64,000 bases of DNA from Neocallimastix lanati (nom. inval.) (GCA_016946835.1 JACVTC010000018.1:1541001-1605000); one strand, 5' to 3'; positions 12,707-23,727 are shown, numbered from the stretch's first letter. The notes: a model not told the origin generated them from the sequence alone. A program made the numbers and translations.

Positions 12707-13582
12707 ATTTTTGAAAAAGAAAAGAAAAGAAAAAAAAACAAAAGAAATGAAAAGAAAAGAAAAGAAAAGAAAAGAAAGAGGAAAATTTAATAATGAATAT
12801 TAATATTTATTAATAATTTATATAAAACTAACTAGTATAATTAATAATACATGTTTATGAATTATTAATGTTGTTTTATAAAATTACTTTATTTTTATTT
12901 GTAGTTTACATTAAATATATTAAAAACTATTATTTATATTTAAAATGTAAATATGAATAATAAAAGGTCACTTTTACAAGTACTTTAACGAAGTAATAAG
13001 GTGGTTCCGTTTGTATAAATTTTTTTTTTATACTAGAATATGTTTGATGAGAAATTTATCAATGATAAAATTAAAAATAAAAAATAGATCAAAAAAGCAA
13101 CTTTTCACTTTTAAAATTTTTTAAAAAATAAAAAATATATTCATTTATATTTATCGAAATGATTGAGTAAAAGAAAAAGAAAGTAAAAAATTATTAAATT
13201 TATTAATCTAAATTAAAACTAAATATTTTAATTATATAAAATTATTATAAAACAACATATAAAAATAAATATTTTAAAAAAGAAATTTAAAAAAAATTAA
13301 AAAAAAAATCACTTAAAAATAAAAAAGAAAAAATTTTTTTTTTTTTAAATTTAATATATATTTTTTATTTTTTTTTTTTTCTAATTCATATTTTTTATTT
13401 CATAATAAACAACATTTTTTCATTATTATTTATAATGAAAGAACTTTTAATAAATTCAGTTGTAAAAATAAAAAAAAGTAATTTCTAATTTGTTTTTTCT
13501 TGTAATAATTAATATTAATTAATAAAATATATACTAATTATGAAAAGAAGGAAGATAAAAGGATTTTACGAAATTAATAAAT
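12707..13582. repeat. 3' flank module X, copy 1
   Basis: Begins with an AAAGAAAAG-rich tract. A well conserved block follows (GGTCACTTTTACAAGTAC, then TTTAACGAAGTAATAAGGTGG, near 12967), and it ends at the stop codon of the ankyrin copy. The same arrangement precedes copies 4, 6, 7, 8 and 9 on the plus strand. The left end is fused to gypsy gag sequence instead of the usual AAATTATAAAAAAA leader. Confidence 0.75.
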
Positions 13583-14750
13583 TTAACTTAATAAATATTT
13601 AACTAATTCTATATTTCTATTTTTACATGCAATTAATAATGGCGTATCTCCCTCTTTATTTTTCTTATTGATATTCATTCCAGTATGAATTAAATTTTTA
13701 ACTTCTTCAATATTATCTTGTTTACATTCAGAGGTTAATAAGGTCTCATTATTATCTCTTTTACTTTTAATTTTTTTCTCTAGATAATTCTTCTTTTCCA
13801 ATTTTTTCTTTTCTTTTTCTTCTTTCTCTATTCTCAGTAATTCCAAGTCTTTTTTTATTTTTTCTTTTTCCTTTTTTTCTTCTTCCAATTCTATTCTCAT
13901 TATATCATTGTCTTCTTCTATTTTTTCTTTTGCTTTTCTTTCTTTTTCTAATTCTTCTTTCAATAATTCATAAGCTTTTTCTATTTTTTCTTTTTCCTTT
14001 TTATCTTCCCCTAATTTTATCTTTATTAATTCATTTTCAATTTCTAATACTTTATATTTATTATTTTCATTTTTTATTCCCTTATTTTCATTAAATTCTT
14101 TAATTTTTTTTAAAATGTAACTGTTTTTGCTGAATATTACTTCAATTATATTTTTATTTTTACAAAAATTGATTAATTCTATAAATTTAGAATTAATTTC
14201 TGAAATATTCTTAAATTTACAATATAAATATTTTTTTGAAATCATTTCCTAAATATCATTTTCATCAATTCTTAATTTTATTCCTTTTTCTATGGAATAT
14301 TCCACCTACATTTTAAACATTTCAATATTATTATTTTGCATTGCCACAAATATTGGAGTATATCCACAATCCTTTTTTTTCATTTAATTTCAAAATAATT
14401 TTATTTTCAGTGGCATAATTTATTAACAATTGAATCATTTCAATATTATTGTAATAAGTAGCTTCTAAAAGTGGATACCATCCATATTTATCCTTTTCAT
14501 TTAATTCTAAAATAATTTTATTTTCAGTGGCATAATCTATTAACAATTTAACTATTTCAATATTATTACAATAAGTGACTCTTAAAAGTGGATAATTTCC
14601 ATATTTATTTTTTTCATTTAATTCCAAAATAATTTTATTTTCAGTGGCGTAATCTAAAATTTTTTTTACTTCTTGAGTATTTCCACTTATAATTTCCTTA
14701 TTAAGTTCTCTTTTCAAATCTTTTTTACTTTTATCAATAAATGAATTCAT
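13583..14750 (-). pseudogene. Ankyrin-repeat protein, copy 2 (broken)
   Basis: The N-terminal part (14750-14331, MNSFIDKSKKDLKRELNK) holds the cap and two full 39-residue repeats. A one-base gain in a T-run near 14380 then shifts the frame, just before the GYTPIF last repeat. Two stops follow in the shifted frame: one inside the FKM-VEYS helix near 14310 and one inside the IDENDI segment near 14250. The C-terminal part (14245-13583, 220 codons) is open. It contains the linker domain (SEINSKFIELINFCKNKNIIEVIF), a short charged helix with about four degenerate 21-residue units, and the terminal ankyrin pair ending KYLLS. Copy 2 has the fewest helix repeats of the well-preserved members. One lesion is in a homopolymer and might be a sequencing error; the two stops are unlikely to be. 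Confidence 0.8.
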
Positions 14751-14984
14751 AATTTTTTAACATTTTTTTTTTTTATTTATTCAATTATTTTTTTTATATT
14801 TTTTTATGAATTTCCTTTCAAAAATAAAAATTATTTATAATTTATGTTTAATTTTATTTATTCATTTATTTTTTTTATTTATTTTATTATGTATTTAAAA
14901 AATTTTTTTTTTTTCATAAAATATTTTCTTTTCCTTTTGTATTAATAATAATAATTTAAAAAAAAAATTTTTTTTAATTCCAAT

Positions 14985-15075
14985 TTTTATTTTTTTAGTT
15001 CCATTTTTATTATTCTTTTTTTTTTTTTTTTTTAATTATTTAAATTTTATTTAAAAAAAAAATTAAAAAAAATGG
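14985..15075. repeat. T/A hairpin block H upstream of ankyrin copy 2
   Basis: TTAGTTCCATTTTTA on the left and AAAAATGGATCTAAA on the right bracket T- and A-runs around TAATTATTTAAA. It is a partly degraded version of the block at 19261-19349. Confidence 0.6.
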
Positions 15076-15159
15076 ATCTAAAAAAAATTTTTTAAATTTT
15101 TTTTTTATTTCTTTTTTTATTATTTAAATTAAATGAATAAATATAATGAACTATATTAC

Positions 15160-15660
15160 TAATATACATAATATATATTAAAGTATTATATACATATATT
15201 ATAAATTAATATTATTTTAAACTCTTTTATTGAATTTTATATCAATAAATAAATAAATATATTATAATACATTACAATATATATTAAAATATTTACATAT
15301 TTAATAAATTATTTTTATTTTAAATTCTTTTAATTGCTATTTATGTCCATAAATAAAAATAAAAAAAAGATTAAGAATTAATAACAAATCATAAAAATAA
15401 TTAAAAGAGTATATATTAATAAATAATAAATAAAAAATTATTGAATAATAAATAAATAAAATAAATAATAAATAAATTATAAATAATAAATAATAAATAA
15501 TAAATAATAAATAATAAATAATAAATAATTGAACAATAAATAATTGAATAATAAATATATAAAGAAAAGAATATTTATTAATAAATAATAAATAATAAAT
15601 AATAAATAATAATTAATAAATAATAAATATAAATGTAAATGTAATAACATTAGTTATATC
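15160..15660. repeat. AT-rich flank and TAAATAA-type microsatellite
   Basis: Plain AT-rich 5' flank followed from about 15470 by interrupted AAATAAT heptanucleotide repeats, at the same position as in the other cassettes. Confidence 0.6.
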
Positions 15661-15689
15661 TTTTTTTTTTATATTATTTTATCTTTTTC

Positions 15690-15960
15690 ATTCATAATAG
15701 ATTTCATTTAAAGAGAGAGTATAATAAAATGAAGATATTTTCTAATTCAATCATTTTAAATTTAATTTTATTTTTCAGAGACATAAATACTATTAAAATA
15801 TTAATTATTTCAATATTTTCATAAATAATTAAAGCAAAAAACGTTGACATCATCCATATTCATATTCAAATTTTTATTTATATATTTATATATTTTACAT
15901 TTTATTTTGGAATTCTACAGGAGTATATTTTAATTAAAATATATAAAGATAAAATTATAA
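15690..15960 (-). pseudogene. Single-ankyrin relic R, copy 1
   Basis: On the minus strand an ATG near 15858 opens MDDVNVF, then frameshifts. In another frame ALIIYENIEIINILIVF and SLKNKIKF match one 39-residue ankyrin repeat. Paralogous relics occur near 19940, 29199, 57737 and 60790. An extra T after the NV codons separates it from the open version at 29047-29199. Confidence 0.5.
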
Positions 15961-15999
15961 ATAAAAAAAAAATCTAAAAAATATCTTTTCACTTTGAAA

Positions 16000-16236
16000 T
16001 TTTTAAAAATAGAAAAAAAAATATACATGGATATTTATTTATAGAAGTGAATGACTAAAATTTAAAAAAATTAAAATAATATAAACAATTAAATAAAACC
16101 AAAATATGATATAAAAAAAAATAATTAAAATAAAATTTTAAAAAAAAAAATATTAAATCTATATATTTAAAGTTATAATTAAATATTTTAATTATAAAAA
16201 ATTATTAAATAATAATACATTAAAATAAAAATTTAA

Positions 16237-16271
<35 letters not shown>

Positions 16272-16520
16272 TTTAAAAATAAAAAAAAGAATTTTTTTTT
16301 TAAATATAATTTTTTTTCAAATTTAATTTTATTTTTATTATTTTTTTTTATTTCATAATAATAAACAACATTTTTTCATTATAATATATAATGAAAGAAT
16401 TTTTAATAAATTCTACTGTATAATAACTTTTAAATTTTATTGTTTACAATAATTAATAAAATAAAAATATTCTTATAATGAAGAGAAGGGAGATAAAAGG
16501 ATTTTATGAAATTAATAAAT
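16000..16520. repeat. 3' flank variant preceding the orphan ankyrin end
   Basis: AT-rich flank holding ATATACATGGATATTTATTT near 16021 and a TA dinucleotide run at 16242-16267. It matches the flank of ankyrin copy 5 (29290-29878) better than module X, so two flank subtypes exist in the array. Confidence 0.5.
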
Positions 16521-16748
16521 TTAACTTAATAAATATTTAACTAATTCTATATTTCTATTTTTACATGCAATTAATAATGGCGTATCTCCATCTTTATTTT
16601 TCTTATTGATATTCATTCCAGTATGAATTAATTTTTTAACTTCTTCAATATTACCTTGTTTACATTTAGAGGTTAATAAGTTCTCATTATTATCTCTTTT
16701 ATTATTAATTTTTTCAATTATATAATTCTTTCTTTTCCAACTTTCATT
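16521..16748 (-). pseudogene. Orphan C-terminal fragment of an ankyrin paralog
   Basis: The minus-strand frame reads WKRKNYIIEKINNKRDNN and then the terminal ankyrin pair (GNIEEVKKLIHTGMNINKK, DGDTPLLIACKNRNIEL), ending KYLLS and a TAA stop. It covers about 75 codons. Immediately upstream, where the charged helix should be, the sequence jumps at about 16750 into the 3' flank of copy 3. This is a duplicated gene tail with no body. The junction lies at ATTTTAAAATAAATATTTT, a sequence also found in the 3' flanks, which suggests recombination there. The substitution ECK to KCK is not seen in the other copies. Confidence 0.75.
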
Positions 16749-17056
16749 TTAAAATAAATATTTTAAAATGAAAATTAAAAAAAAAAAAAATACTTAAAAA
16801 TAAAAAAGAAAAAAAATTTTTTTTTTAAATTTAAATTTATATTTTTTATTTTTTATTTCTAATTCATATTTTTTATTTCATAATAAATGACATTTTTTCA
16901 TTATTTATAATGAAAGAACTTTTAATAAATTCAGTTGTAAAAATAAAAAATAGTAATTTCTAATTTGTTTTTTCTTGTAATAATTAATAATAATTAATAA
17001 ATATATACTAATTATGAAGAGAAGGGATATAAAAGGATTTTATGAAATTAATAAAT
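16749..17056. repeat. Proximal part of 3' flank of ankyrin copy 3
   Basis: Only the gene-proximal third of module X is present: TTTCATAATAAATGACA, then AATGAAAGAACTTTTAAT and TTCAGTTGTAAAAATA. The GGTCACTTTTACAAGTAC block is missing because the orphan tail replaces it. Confidence 0.65.
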
Positions 17057-19040
17057 TTAACTTAATAAATACTTTATTAATTCTATATTTCCATTTTTAC
17101 ATGCGATTAATAATGGCGTATCTCCATCTTTATTTTTTTTATTGATATTCATTCCAGTATGAATTAATTTTTTAACTTCTTCAATATTACCTTGTTTACA
17201 TTCAGAGGTTAATAAAGTCTCATTATTATCTCTTTTACTTTTAATTTTTTTTTCTAGATAATTCTTCTTTTCCAATTTTTTCTTTTCTTTTTCCTCTTTC
17301 TCTATTCTCAGTAATTCCAAGTCTTTTTTTATTTTTTCTTTCTCCTTTTTTTCTTCTTCCAATTCTATATTCTTTATTTCATTTTCTTTTTTTATTTTTT
17401 CTTTCTCCTTTTTTTCTTCTTCCAATTCTATTTTCTTTATTTCATTTTCTTTTTTTATTTTTTCTTTCTCTTTTTTTTCTTCTTCCAATTCTATATTCTT
17501 TATTTCATTTTCTTTTTTTATTTTTTCTTTCTCCTTTTTTTCTTCTTCCAATTCTATTTTTTTTATTTCATTTTCTTTTTTTATTTTTTCCTTCTCTTTT
17601 TTTTCTTTTTCCAATTCTATTTTCTTTATTTCATTTTCTTTTTTTATTTTTTCCTTCTCCTTTTTTTCTTTTTCCAATTCTATTTTCTTTATTTCATTTT
17701 CTTTTTTTATTTTTTCTTTCTCTTTTTTTTCTTCTTCCAATTCTATATTCTTTATTTCATTTTCTTTTTTTATTTTTTCTTTCTCCTTTTTTTCTTCTTC
17801 CAATTCTATTCTCATTATTTCATTTTCTTTTTTTTTTTCTTTCGCTTTTTTTTCTTCTTCCAATTCTATTATTATTATTTCATTTTCTATTCCTTTATTC
17901 TTATTAATTTCATTAAATCTTTTCAAAAAGTAACTGTTTTCACTGAATATTACTTCAATTATATTTTTATCTTTATAAAAATAGATTAATTCTATAAATT
18001 TTGAATTAATTTCTGAAATATTATTTAATTTACAAAGGTAATATTTTATCAAAATCATTTTTTCAATATCATTTTCATCAATTCTTAATTTTATTTCTTT
18101 TTTTATAAAATATTCCACCAACAATTTAAACATTTCAATATTATTATTTTTCATTGTCCCAAATATTGGGGTATATCCATAATCCTTTTTTTCATTTAAT
18201 TTCAAAATAATTTTATTTTTATTGGCGTAATCGATTAATAATTGAACCATTTCATTTTTATTATAGTGAGTGGCATATAAAAGTGGATAATCTCTATTTT
18301 TATTTTTTTTATTTAATTCCAAAATAATTTTATTTTCAGTGGCATAATCTATTAACAATTGAAACATTTCAATATTATTATGATAAATGGCATATAAAAG
18401 TGGATACCATCCATCTTTATTTTTTTCAGTTAATTCCAAAATAATTTTATTTTTATTGGCATAATCTATTAACAATTGAACCATATCAATATTATTATGA
18501 TAAGTGGAATATAAAAGTATATAAAAGTGGATACCATCCATCTTTATTTTTTTCAGTTAATTTCAAAATAATTTTATTCTCTGTGGAATAATCTATTAAC
18601 AATTTAATTATTTCAATATTATTATTATTAGTGGCATATAAAAGTGGATAATTTCCATATTTATTTTTTTTATTTAATTCTAAAATAATTTTATTTTCAG
18701 TGGCATAATCGATTAACAATTGAACCATTTCAATATTATTATAGTAAGTGGCTTCTAAAAGTGGATAATATCCATCTTTATCTTTTTCATTTAATTCTAA
18801 AATAATTTTATTTTCTGTGGCATATTCTATTAACAATTTAATTGTTTCAATATTATTATAATCAGTGGCATCTAAAAGTGAATAACTTCCATAATTATTT
18901 TTTTCATTTAATTCTAAAATAATTTTATTTTCTGTGGCATAATCTAAAATATTTTTTACTTTTTGAGTATTTCCACTTCTAATTTCATTAAGAAGTTCTC
19001 CTTTCAAACGTTTTTTACTTTTATCAATAAATGAATTCAT
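17057..19040 (-). pseudogene. Ankyrin-repeat protein, copy 3 (one 10-bp frameshift)
   Basis: The start is the family ATG at 19040 (MNSFIDKSKKRLKGEL). The gene has the cap, then seven ankyrin repeats of 39 residues ending with GYTPIFGTMKNNN. The linker domain (SEINSKFIELIYFYKDKNI) follows. Then comes a charged helix with eight nearly identical 21-residue units (ENEIKKIELEEEKKEKEKI type), and the terminal canonical ankyrin pair ending IKYLLS. The only disruption is a 10-bp tandem duplication (ACTTTTATAT on the minus strand) near 18511-18530, inside the WYPLLY motif of the fourth repeat. It shifts the frame, so two long overlapping frames replace one of roughly 660 codons. Without it this would be one of the two longest members. 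The duplication is not in a homopolymer, so it is probably real. Confidence 0.85.
17337..17845 (-). repeat. 63-bp coding minisatellite in ankyrin copy 3 (8 units)
   Basis: Eight units of 63 bp encode 21 residues each (ENEIK-K/N-IELE-E/K-EKKEKEKI-KK). Alternating E and K with few apolar residues suits a stable single helix or a coiled coil of three heptads per unit. Confidence 0.85.
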
Positions 19041-19260
19041 AATTTTTAAATTTTTTTTTTATTTATTCAATTATTATTTTTTTTATATTTTTTTTTATGA
19101 ATTTCCTTTAAAAATTAAAATTATCTATAATTTATTAATATTAATATTAATATTTTTTATTTATTTATTATTATTTTTTTTTTATAAATTTTTTTTTTTC
19201 CTTTTATACTAATAATAATAATAACTTAAAAAATTTTTTTAATTCCATTTTTTATTTTTT

Positions 19261-19349
19261 TAGTTCCATTTTTTTTAAATTTTTTTTTTTTTTTTTTAAT
19301 TATTTAAATTTTATTTAAAAAAAAAAAAATAAATAAAAAAATGGAACTA
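19261..19349. repeat. T/A hairpin block H upstream of ankyrin copy 3
   Basis: Arms TAGTTCCATTTTTTTT and AAAAAAATGGAACTA are perfectly complementary around T- and A-runs with TAATTATTTAAA in the middle. It lies about 220 bp upstream of the ankyrin start. Confidence 0.75.
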
Positions 19350-19514
19350 TAAAATTTTTTTAATTTTTTATTTTTTTATTTCATTTTTTTTTAATTTTTT
19401 TTATTTGTTTTTTAATTATTTAAATTAAATGAATATATTATAATATATTACAATATATATTAAAATATTATTTACCTATTTAATAAATTATTATTTTTAA
19501 CTGTTTTTATTAGA

Positions 19515-19697
19515 AATAATAAATAATAATAAATAATAATAAATAATAAATAATAAATAATAAATAATAAATAATAAATAATAAATAATAAATAATAAAT
19601 AATAAATAATAAATAATAAATAATAAATAATAAATAATAAATAATAAATAATAAATAATAAATAATAAATAATAAATAATAAATAATAAATAATAAA
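19515..19697. repeat. AAATAAT heptanucleotide microsatellite
   Basis: About 25 units of a 7-bp repeat, nearly perfect. The apparent Y/L/F/I frame across it on the minus strand is a by-product of the repeat. Confidence 0.9.
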
Positions 19698-19789
19698 AAA
19701 ATAATAAATATATATGTAATAACATTAGTTATAACTTTCTTTTTTTTTTTTATTTTTTATAATGTTTTATCTTTTTCTTTCATAATGAA

Positions 19790-20060
19790 TTTTATTTAAA
19801 GAGATAGAATAATAAAATGAAGATATTTTCCAATATAATTCTTTTCCAATTTAATTTTGTTAATTTTTCATAGATATAAATTCTATTAATAATAATAATA
19901 ATTTCAATATTTTTATAAATAATAGCTTATAAAACATAGACATCATCCATATTAATATTAATACTTTTTTTCTTTTATTTAATTATTTTACATTTTAATT
20001 TGAAATTCTACAGGAGTTTGCATTATTTAAAATTTATAATGATTGATAAGAAAATAAACC
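19790..20060 (-). pseudogene. Single-ankyrin relic R, copy 2
   Basis: The minus strand reads MDDVYVL, a stop, then AIIYKNIEII, an ankyrin helix pair. An expanded AAT run turns the following KLLIEF into isoleucines. The stop after VL is shared with the relics near 57737 and 60790. Confidence 0.5.
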
Positions 20061-20696
20061 AATTAAATTAATAAAATATAATTTGTTTATATATGAAGTT
20101 AATGCATAAAAGTTATTGATAAAGTACGAAGTTCAGGTTCGGTTCTTTTAAGATTTATTCTTTATTTGGGGGATATAATTTATATGTTTTATAAAAATAT
20201 TTTTATTTAAATTTTATTTATTTAGAAGAATTACATTTACTTATCATTATTAAAAATGTAAACTAACATTTATTTCTAAAATTAATATTTATTTTCATAT
20301 TTTGATCTCAAGAATTACACTAATCTACTATTTCTTATTCTTGGACAAAGAAATAAAACTATTTCTAAATATTTTTCTTTTTATAATTATTTACTATAAT
20401 AAAATTTTCCTATATTAAAGTATAAATATTAATTTACTTTCATTAATGTTAAAATTAAATAATAAAAATATATAAATTAATTTCTAATAAGAAATACAAT
20501 ATAAACTAGATTAATACATAAATTTATGATTTTTTTATACATTTCTTAATTAACATAAATTTATTATTAATTAGAGTTTTTATTTCTATTTCATATCATT
20601 ATTTTCTAGTGATATATGAATATATCATTATAATTTTATTAATAATTTAAGTTAATTAAGAAATTTTAAATAATTTAAAAATATATTTAATTGTAA
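20061..20696. other. AT-rich spacer containing a 486-bp segment absent from sister cassettes
   Basis: Compared with 57880-57930 and 60890-60965, where AAAAGTTATT joins directly to TTCTAGTGATAT, this copy has 486 extra bases (20118-20603) bounded by TTATT on both sides. No gene is visible in it. It includes a GC-richer start (GTACGAAGTTCAGGTTCGG). Confidence 0.55.
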
Positions 20697-21557
20697 AAAT
20701 TATAAAAAAAATGCAATTAAACTTCTATTTATTTTTGAAAAAGAAAAGGAAACAAAAGAAAAGAAATGAAAGAGGAAATTTTAATAATGAAATATTAATA
20801 TTAATAAATAATTTATATAAAATTAACTAGTATAATTAATAATACATGTTTATGAATTATTATTGTTGTTTTATAAAATTATTTTATTTTTATTTGTAGT
20901 TTACATTAAATATATTAAAAATTATTATTTATATTTATAATGTAAATATTAATAATAAAAGGTCACTTTTACAAGTACTTTAACGAAGTAATAAGGTGGT
21001 ATTGTTTATATAAATTTTTCTTTACATTAGAAGGTTTGAAGATAAATTTATCAATGATAAAATTAAAAATAAAAAATAGATCGAAAAAGCAACTTTTCAA
21101 TTTTAAAATTTTTTAAAAAATAAAAAATATATTCATTTATATTTATCGAAATGATTAAGTAGAAGAAAAAGAAAGTAAAAATTATTAAATTTATATATGT
21201 AAAGTTAAAATTTAATATTTTAATATAAAATTATTACAAAACAACGTATAAAGATAAATATTTTAAAAAAGAAAATTAAAAAAAAAATTACTTAAAAATA
21301 AAAAAGAAAAAAAATTTTTTTTTTATAATTTAAATTTATATTTTTTATTTTTTATTTCTAATTCATATTTTTTATTTCATAATAAACAACATTTTTTCAT
21401 TATTATTTATAATGAAAGAACTTTTAATAAATTCAGTTGTAAAAATAAAAAATAGTAAATTCTAATTTGTTTTTTCTTGTAATAATTAATAATAATTAAT
21501 AAAATATATACTAATTATGAGTAAAAGGGAGAAAAAATGGTTTTATGAAATTATAAA
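20697..21557. repeat. 3' flank module X, copy 2
   Basis: It has the AAATTATAAAAAAAATGCAA leader, the AAAGAAAAG tract, the GGTCACTTTTACAAGTAC block near 20963 and the gene-proximal part, ending at the stop of ankyrin copy 4. Confidence 0.75.
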
Positions 21558-22850
21558 TTAATTTAATAAATACTTTATTAATTCTATGTTTCCATTTTTA
21601 CATGCAATTAATAATGGCGTGTCTCCATCTTTATTTCTCTTATTGATATTCATTCTACAATGAATTAATTTTTTAACTTCTTCAATATTACCTAGTTTAC
21701 ATTCAGAGGTTAATAAGGTCTCATTATTATCTCTTTTATTATTATATTTTTCAATTATATAATTCTTTCTTTCCAATTTTTTTTCTTTTTTTTCTCTTTT
21801 TCTATTCTCAATAATTCCAAGCCTTTTTTTATTTTTTCTTTCTCCTTTTTTTCTTCTTCCAATTCTATATTCTTTATTTCATTTTCTTTTTTTATTTTTT
21901 CTTTCTCCTTTTTTTCTTCTTCCAATTCTATTTTCTTTATTTCATTTTCTTTTTTTATTTTTTCTTTCTCCTTTTTTTCTTCTTCCAATTCTATTTTCTT
22001 TATTTCATTTTCTTTTTTTATTTTTTCTTTCTCCTTTTTTTCTTCTTCCAATTCTATTTTCTTTATTTCATTTTCTTTTTTTATTTTTTCTTTCTCCTTT
22101 TTTTCTTCTTCCAATTCTATTTTCTTTATTTCATTTTCAATTTCTAATACTTCATATTTCTTACTTTCATTTTCTATTCCTTTATTCTTATTAATTTCAT
22201 TAAATCTTTTCAAAAAGTAACTGTTTCTGCTGAATATTACTTCAATTATATTTATATTTTTACAAAAATAGATTAATTCGATAAATTTATAATTAATTTC
22301 TGAAATATTATTTAATTTACAAAGCGGATATTCTTCCGAAATAATTTTTTCAATATCATTTTCATCAATTCTTAATTTTATTCCTTTTTTTATGGAATAT
22401 TCCATCAACAATTTAAACATTTCAATATTATTATTTTGCATTGCCCCAAATATTGGAGTATATCCATCTTCATTTTTTTCATTTAATTTCAAAATAATTT
22501 TATTTTTATTGGCATAATCGATTAATAATTTAATCATTTCAATATCATCAAAATAAGTAGCATCTAAAAGTGGATAATATCCATAGTCATCTTTTTCATT
22601 TAATTCTAAAATAATTTTATTTTCAGTGGCATAATCTATTAACAATTGAACCATTTCAATATTATTCTTATCAGTGGCTTTTAAAAGTGGATACCATCCA
22701 ATATTATCTTTTTCATTTAATTCCAAAATAATTTTTTTTTTCATTGGCATAATCTAAAATAGTTTTTACTTCTTGAGTATTGCCACTTCTAATTTTATTA
22801 TAAAGTTCTTCTTTCAAATCTTTTTTACTTTTATCAATAAATGAACTCAT
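21558..22850 (-). pseudogene. Ankyrin-repeat protein, copy 4 (two homopolymer frameshifts)
   Basis: The family start is ATG at 22850-22848 (MSSFIDKSKKDLKEELYNKI). A T-run near 22731-22741 shifts the frame at the end of the cap. The long middle frame (from 22750 to 21755) has three ankyrin repeats (WYPLLKATDKNN, YYPLLDATYFDD, GYTPIFGAMQNNN), the linker domain and a charged helix of five 21-residue units. A second shift near 21775-21790 (KKKKKNWKERII instead of KKKLEKKNYII) separates the terminal ankyrin pair, which is open to a TAA at 21558 and ends IKYLLN. Both lesions are in homopolymers, so the locus could be intact if these are sequencing errors. The C-terminal variant IHCRMNINKRN differs from the IHTGMNINKKN type of copies 2 and 3. 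Confidence 0.8.
21830..22140 (-). repeat. 63-bp coding minisatellite in ankyrin copy 4 (5 units)
   Basis: Five units, the first four encoding the same 21 residues (ENEIKKIELEEEKKEKEKI plus KK) and the last with N for K. Confidence 0.85.
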
Positions 22851-23089
22851 AATTTTTAAATTTTTTTTTATATTTATTCAATTATTATTTTTTTTTATAT
22901 TTTTTTTTTGAAGTTTCTAATAAAAGATTGAAATTATATATAATTTATGTTTAATTTTTTTTATAATTTATTAATAATATTATTAATATTATTATTTTTT
23001 AATTTATTTTATGAATTTAAAAAAAAATTTTTTTTTTTTTCATAGAAAAATTTTCTTTTCCTTTTATACTAATAAAAATAATTTATAAA

Positions 23090-23175
23090 AATTTTTTATC
23101 TCCATTTTTTTTTAATTTTTAAATTATTTAAGTAATTAAAAAAAAAATTCAAAAATTTGGACCTAAAATCAAAAA
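23090..23175. repeat. T/A hairpin block H upstream of ankyrin copy 4 (degraded)
   Basis: ATCTCCATTTTTTTTT and AAAATTTGGACCTAAA are weak versions of the arms found in copy 3. Confidence 0.45.
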
Positions 23176-23504
23176 ATTTAATTTTTTTTAATTTTTTTAT
23201 TTCTTTTTTTATTATTTAAATTAAATGAATAAATATAATATACTATATAATTAATATACATAATATATATTAGAGTATTATTTACATATATTATAAATTA
23301 ATATTATTTTAAACTCTTTAAGCTCATTTTATATCAATAAATAAATGAATATATTATAATGCATTACAATATATATTAAAATATTATTTACATATTTAAT
23401 AAATTATTTTTATTTTAAATTCTTTTAATTGCTATTTATGTCTATAAATAAAAAAAAAGATTAAGAATTAATAATTAAAAAAAAAAATTAATTAAAAGAG
23501 TATT

Positions 23505-23594
23505 TATTAATAAATAATAAATAATAAATAATAAATAATAAATAATAAATTATAAATAATATATAATAAATAAATAATAAATAATTATATTAAT
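23505..23594. repeat. AAATAAT-type microsatellite, left of element A
   Basis: Interrupted AAATAAT repeats end in TATTAAT where the LTR of element A begins. Similar repeats resume at 28434. Confidence 0.7.
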
Positions 23595-23727
23595 TGTTAA
23601 AAACGTTAAGAACAACTTTTATTTAAAAATATTTTCATGTGTTTTTATACTAGTACATAAAACTAAATTACATTATTTTATGTTTAATTATTTATCACAT
23701 GATATATAGTTATTATTGTAGTTAACA
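23595..23727 (-). repeat. 3' LTR of copia element A (133 bp)
   Basis: It runs from TGTTAAAAACG to GTTAACA and is nearly identical to 28301-28433, differing at only a few positions, so the insertion is young. The adjacent CTTCCCCTCAAATT is the polypurine tract on the minus strand. Confidence 0.9.

Noticed and set aside
13560-13600. An intron after KYLLS that would extend the last ankyrin repeat
   Set aside because: The stop is conserved at the same place in nearly all copies and no consistent splice donor is visible across them.
16242-16267. CRISPR-like or telomere-like repeats
   Set aside because: All short tandem repeats seen are simple AT microsatellites without unique spacers or G-rich telomere units.
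19510-19725. A 71-codon frame of repeating YLLFII
   Set aside because: Generated by the AAATAAT heptanucleotide repeat.
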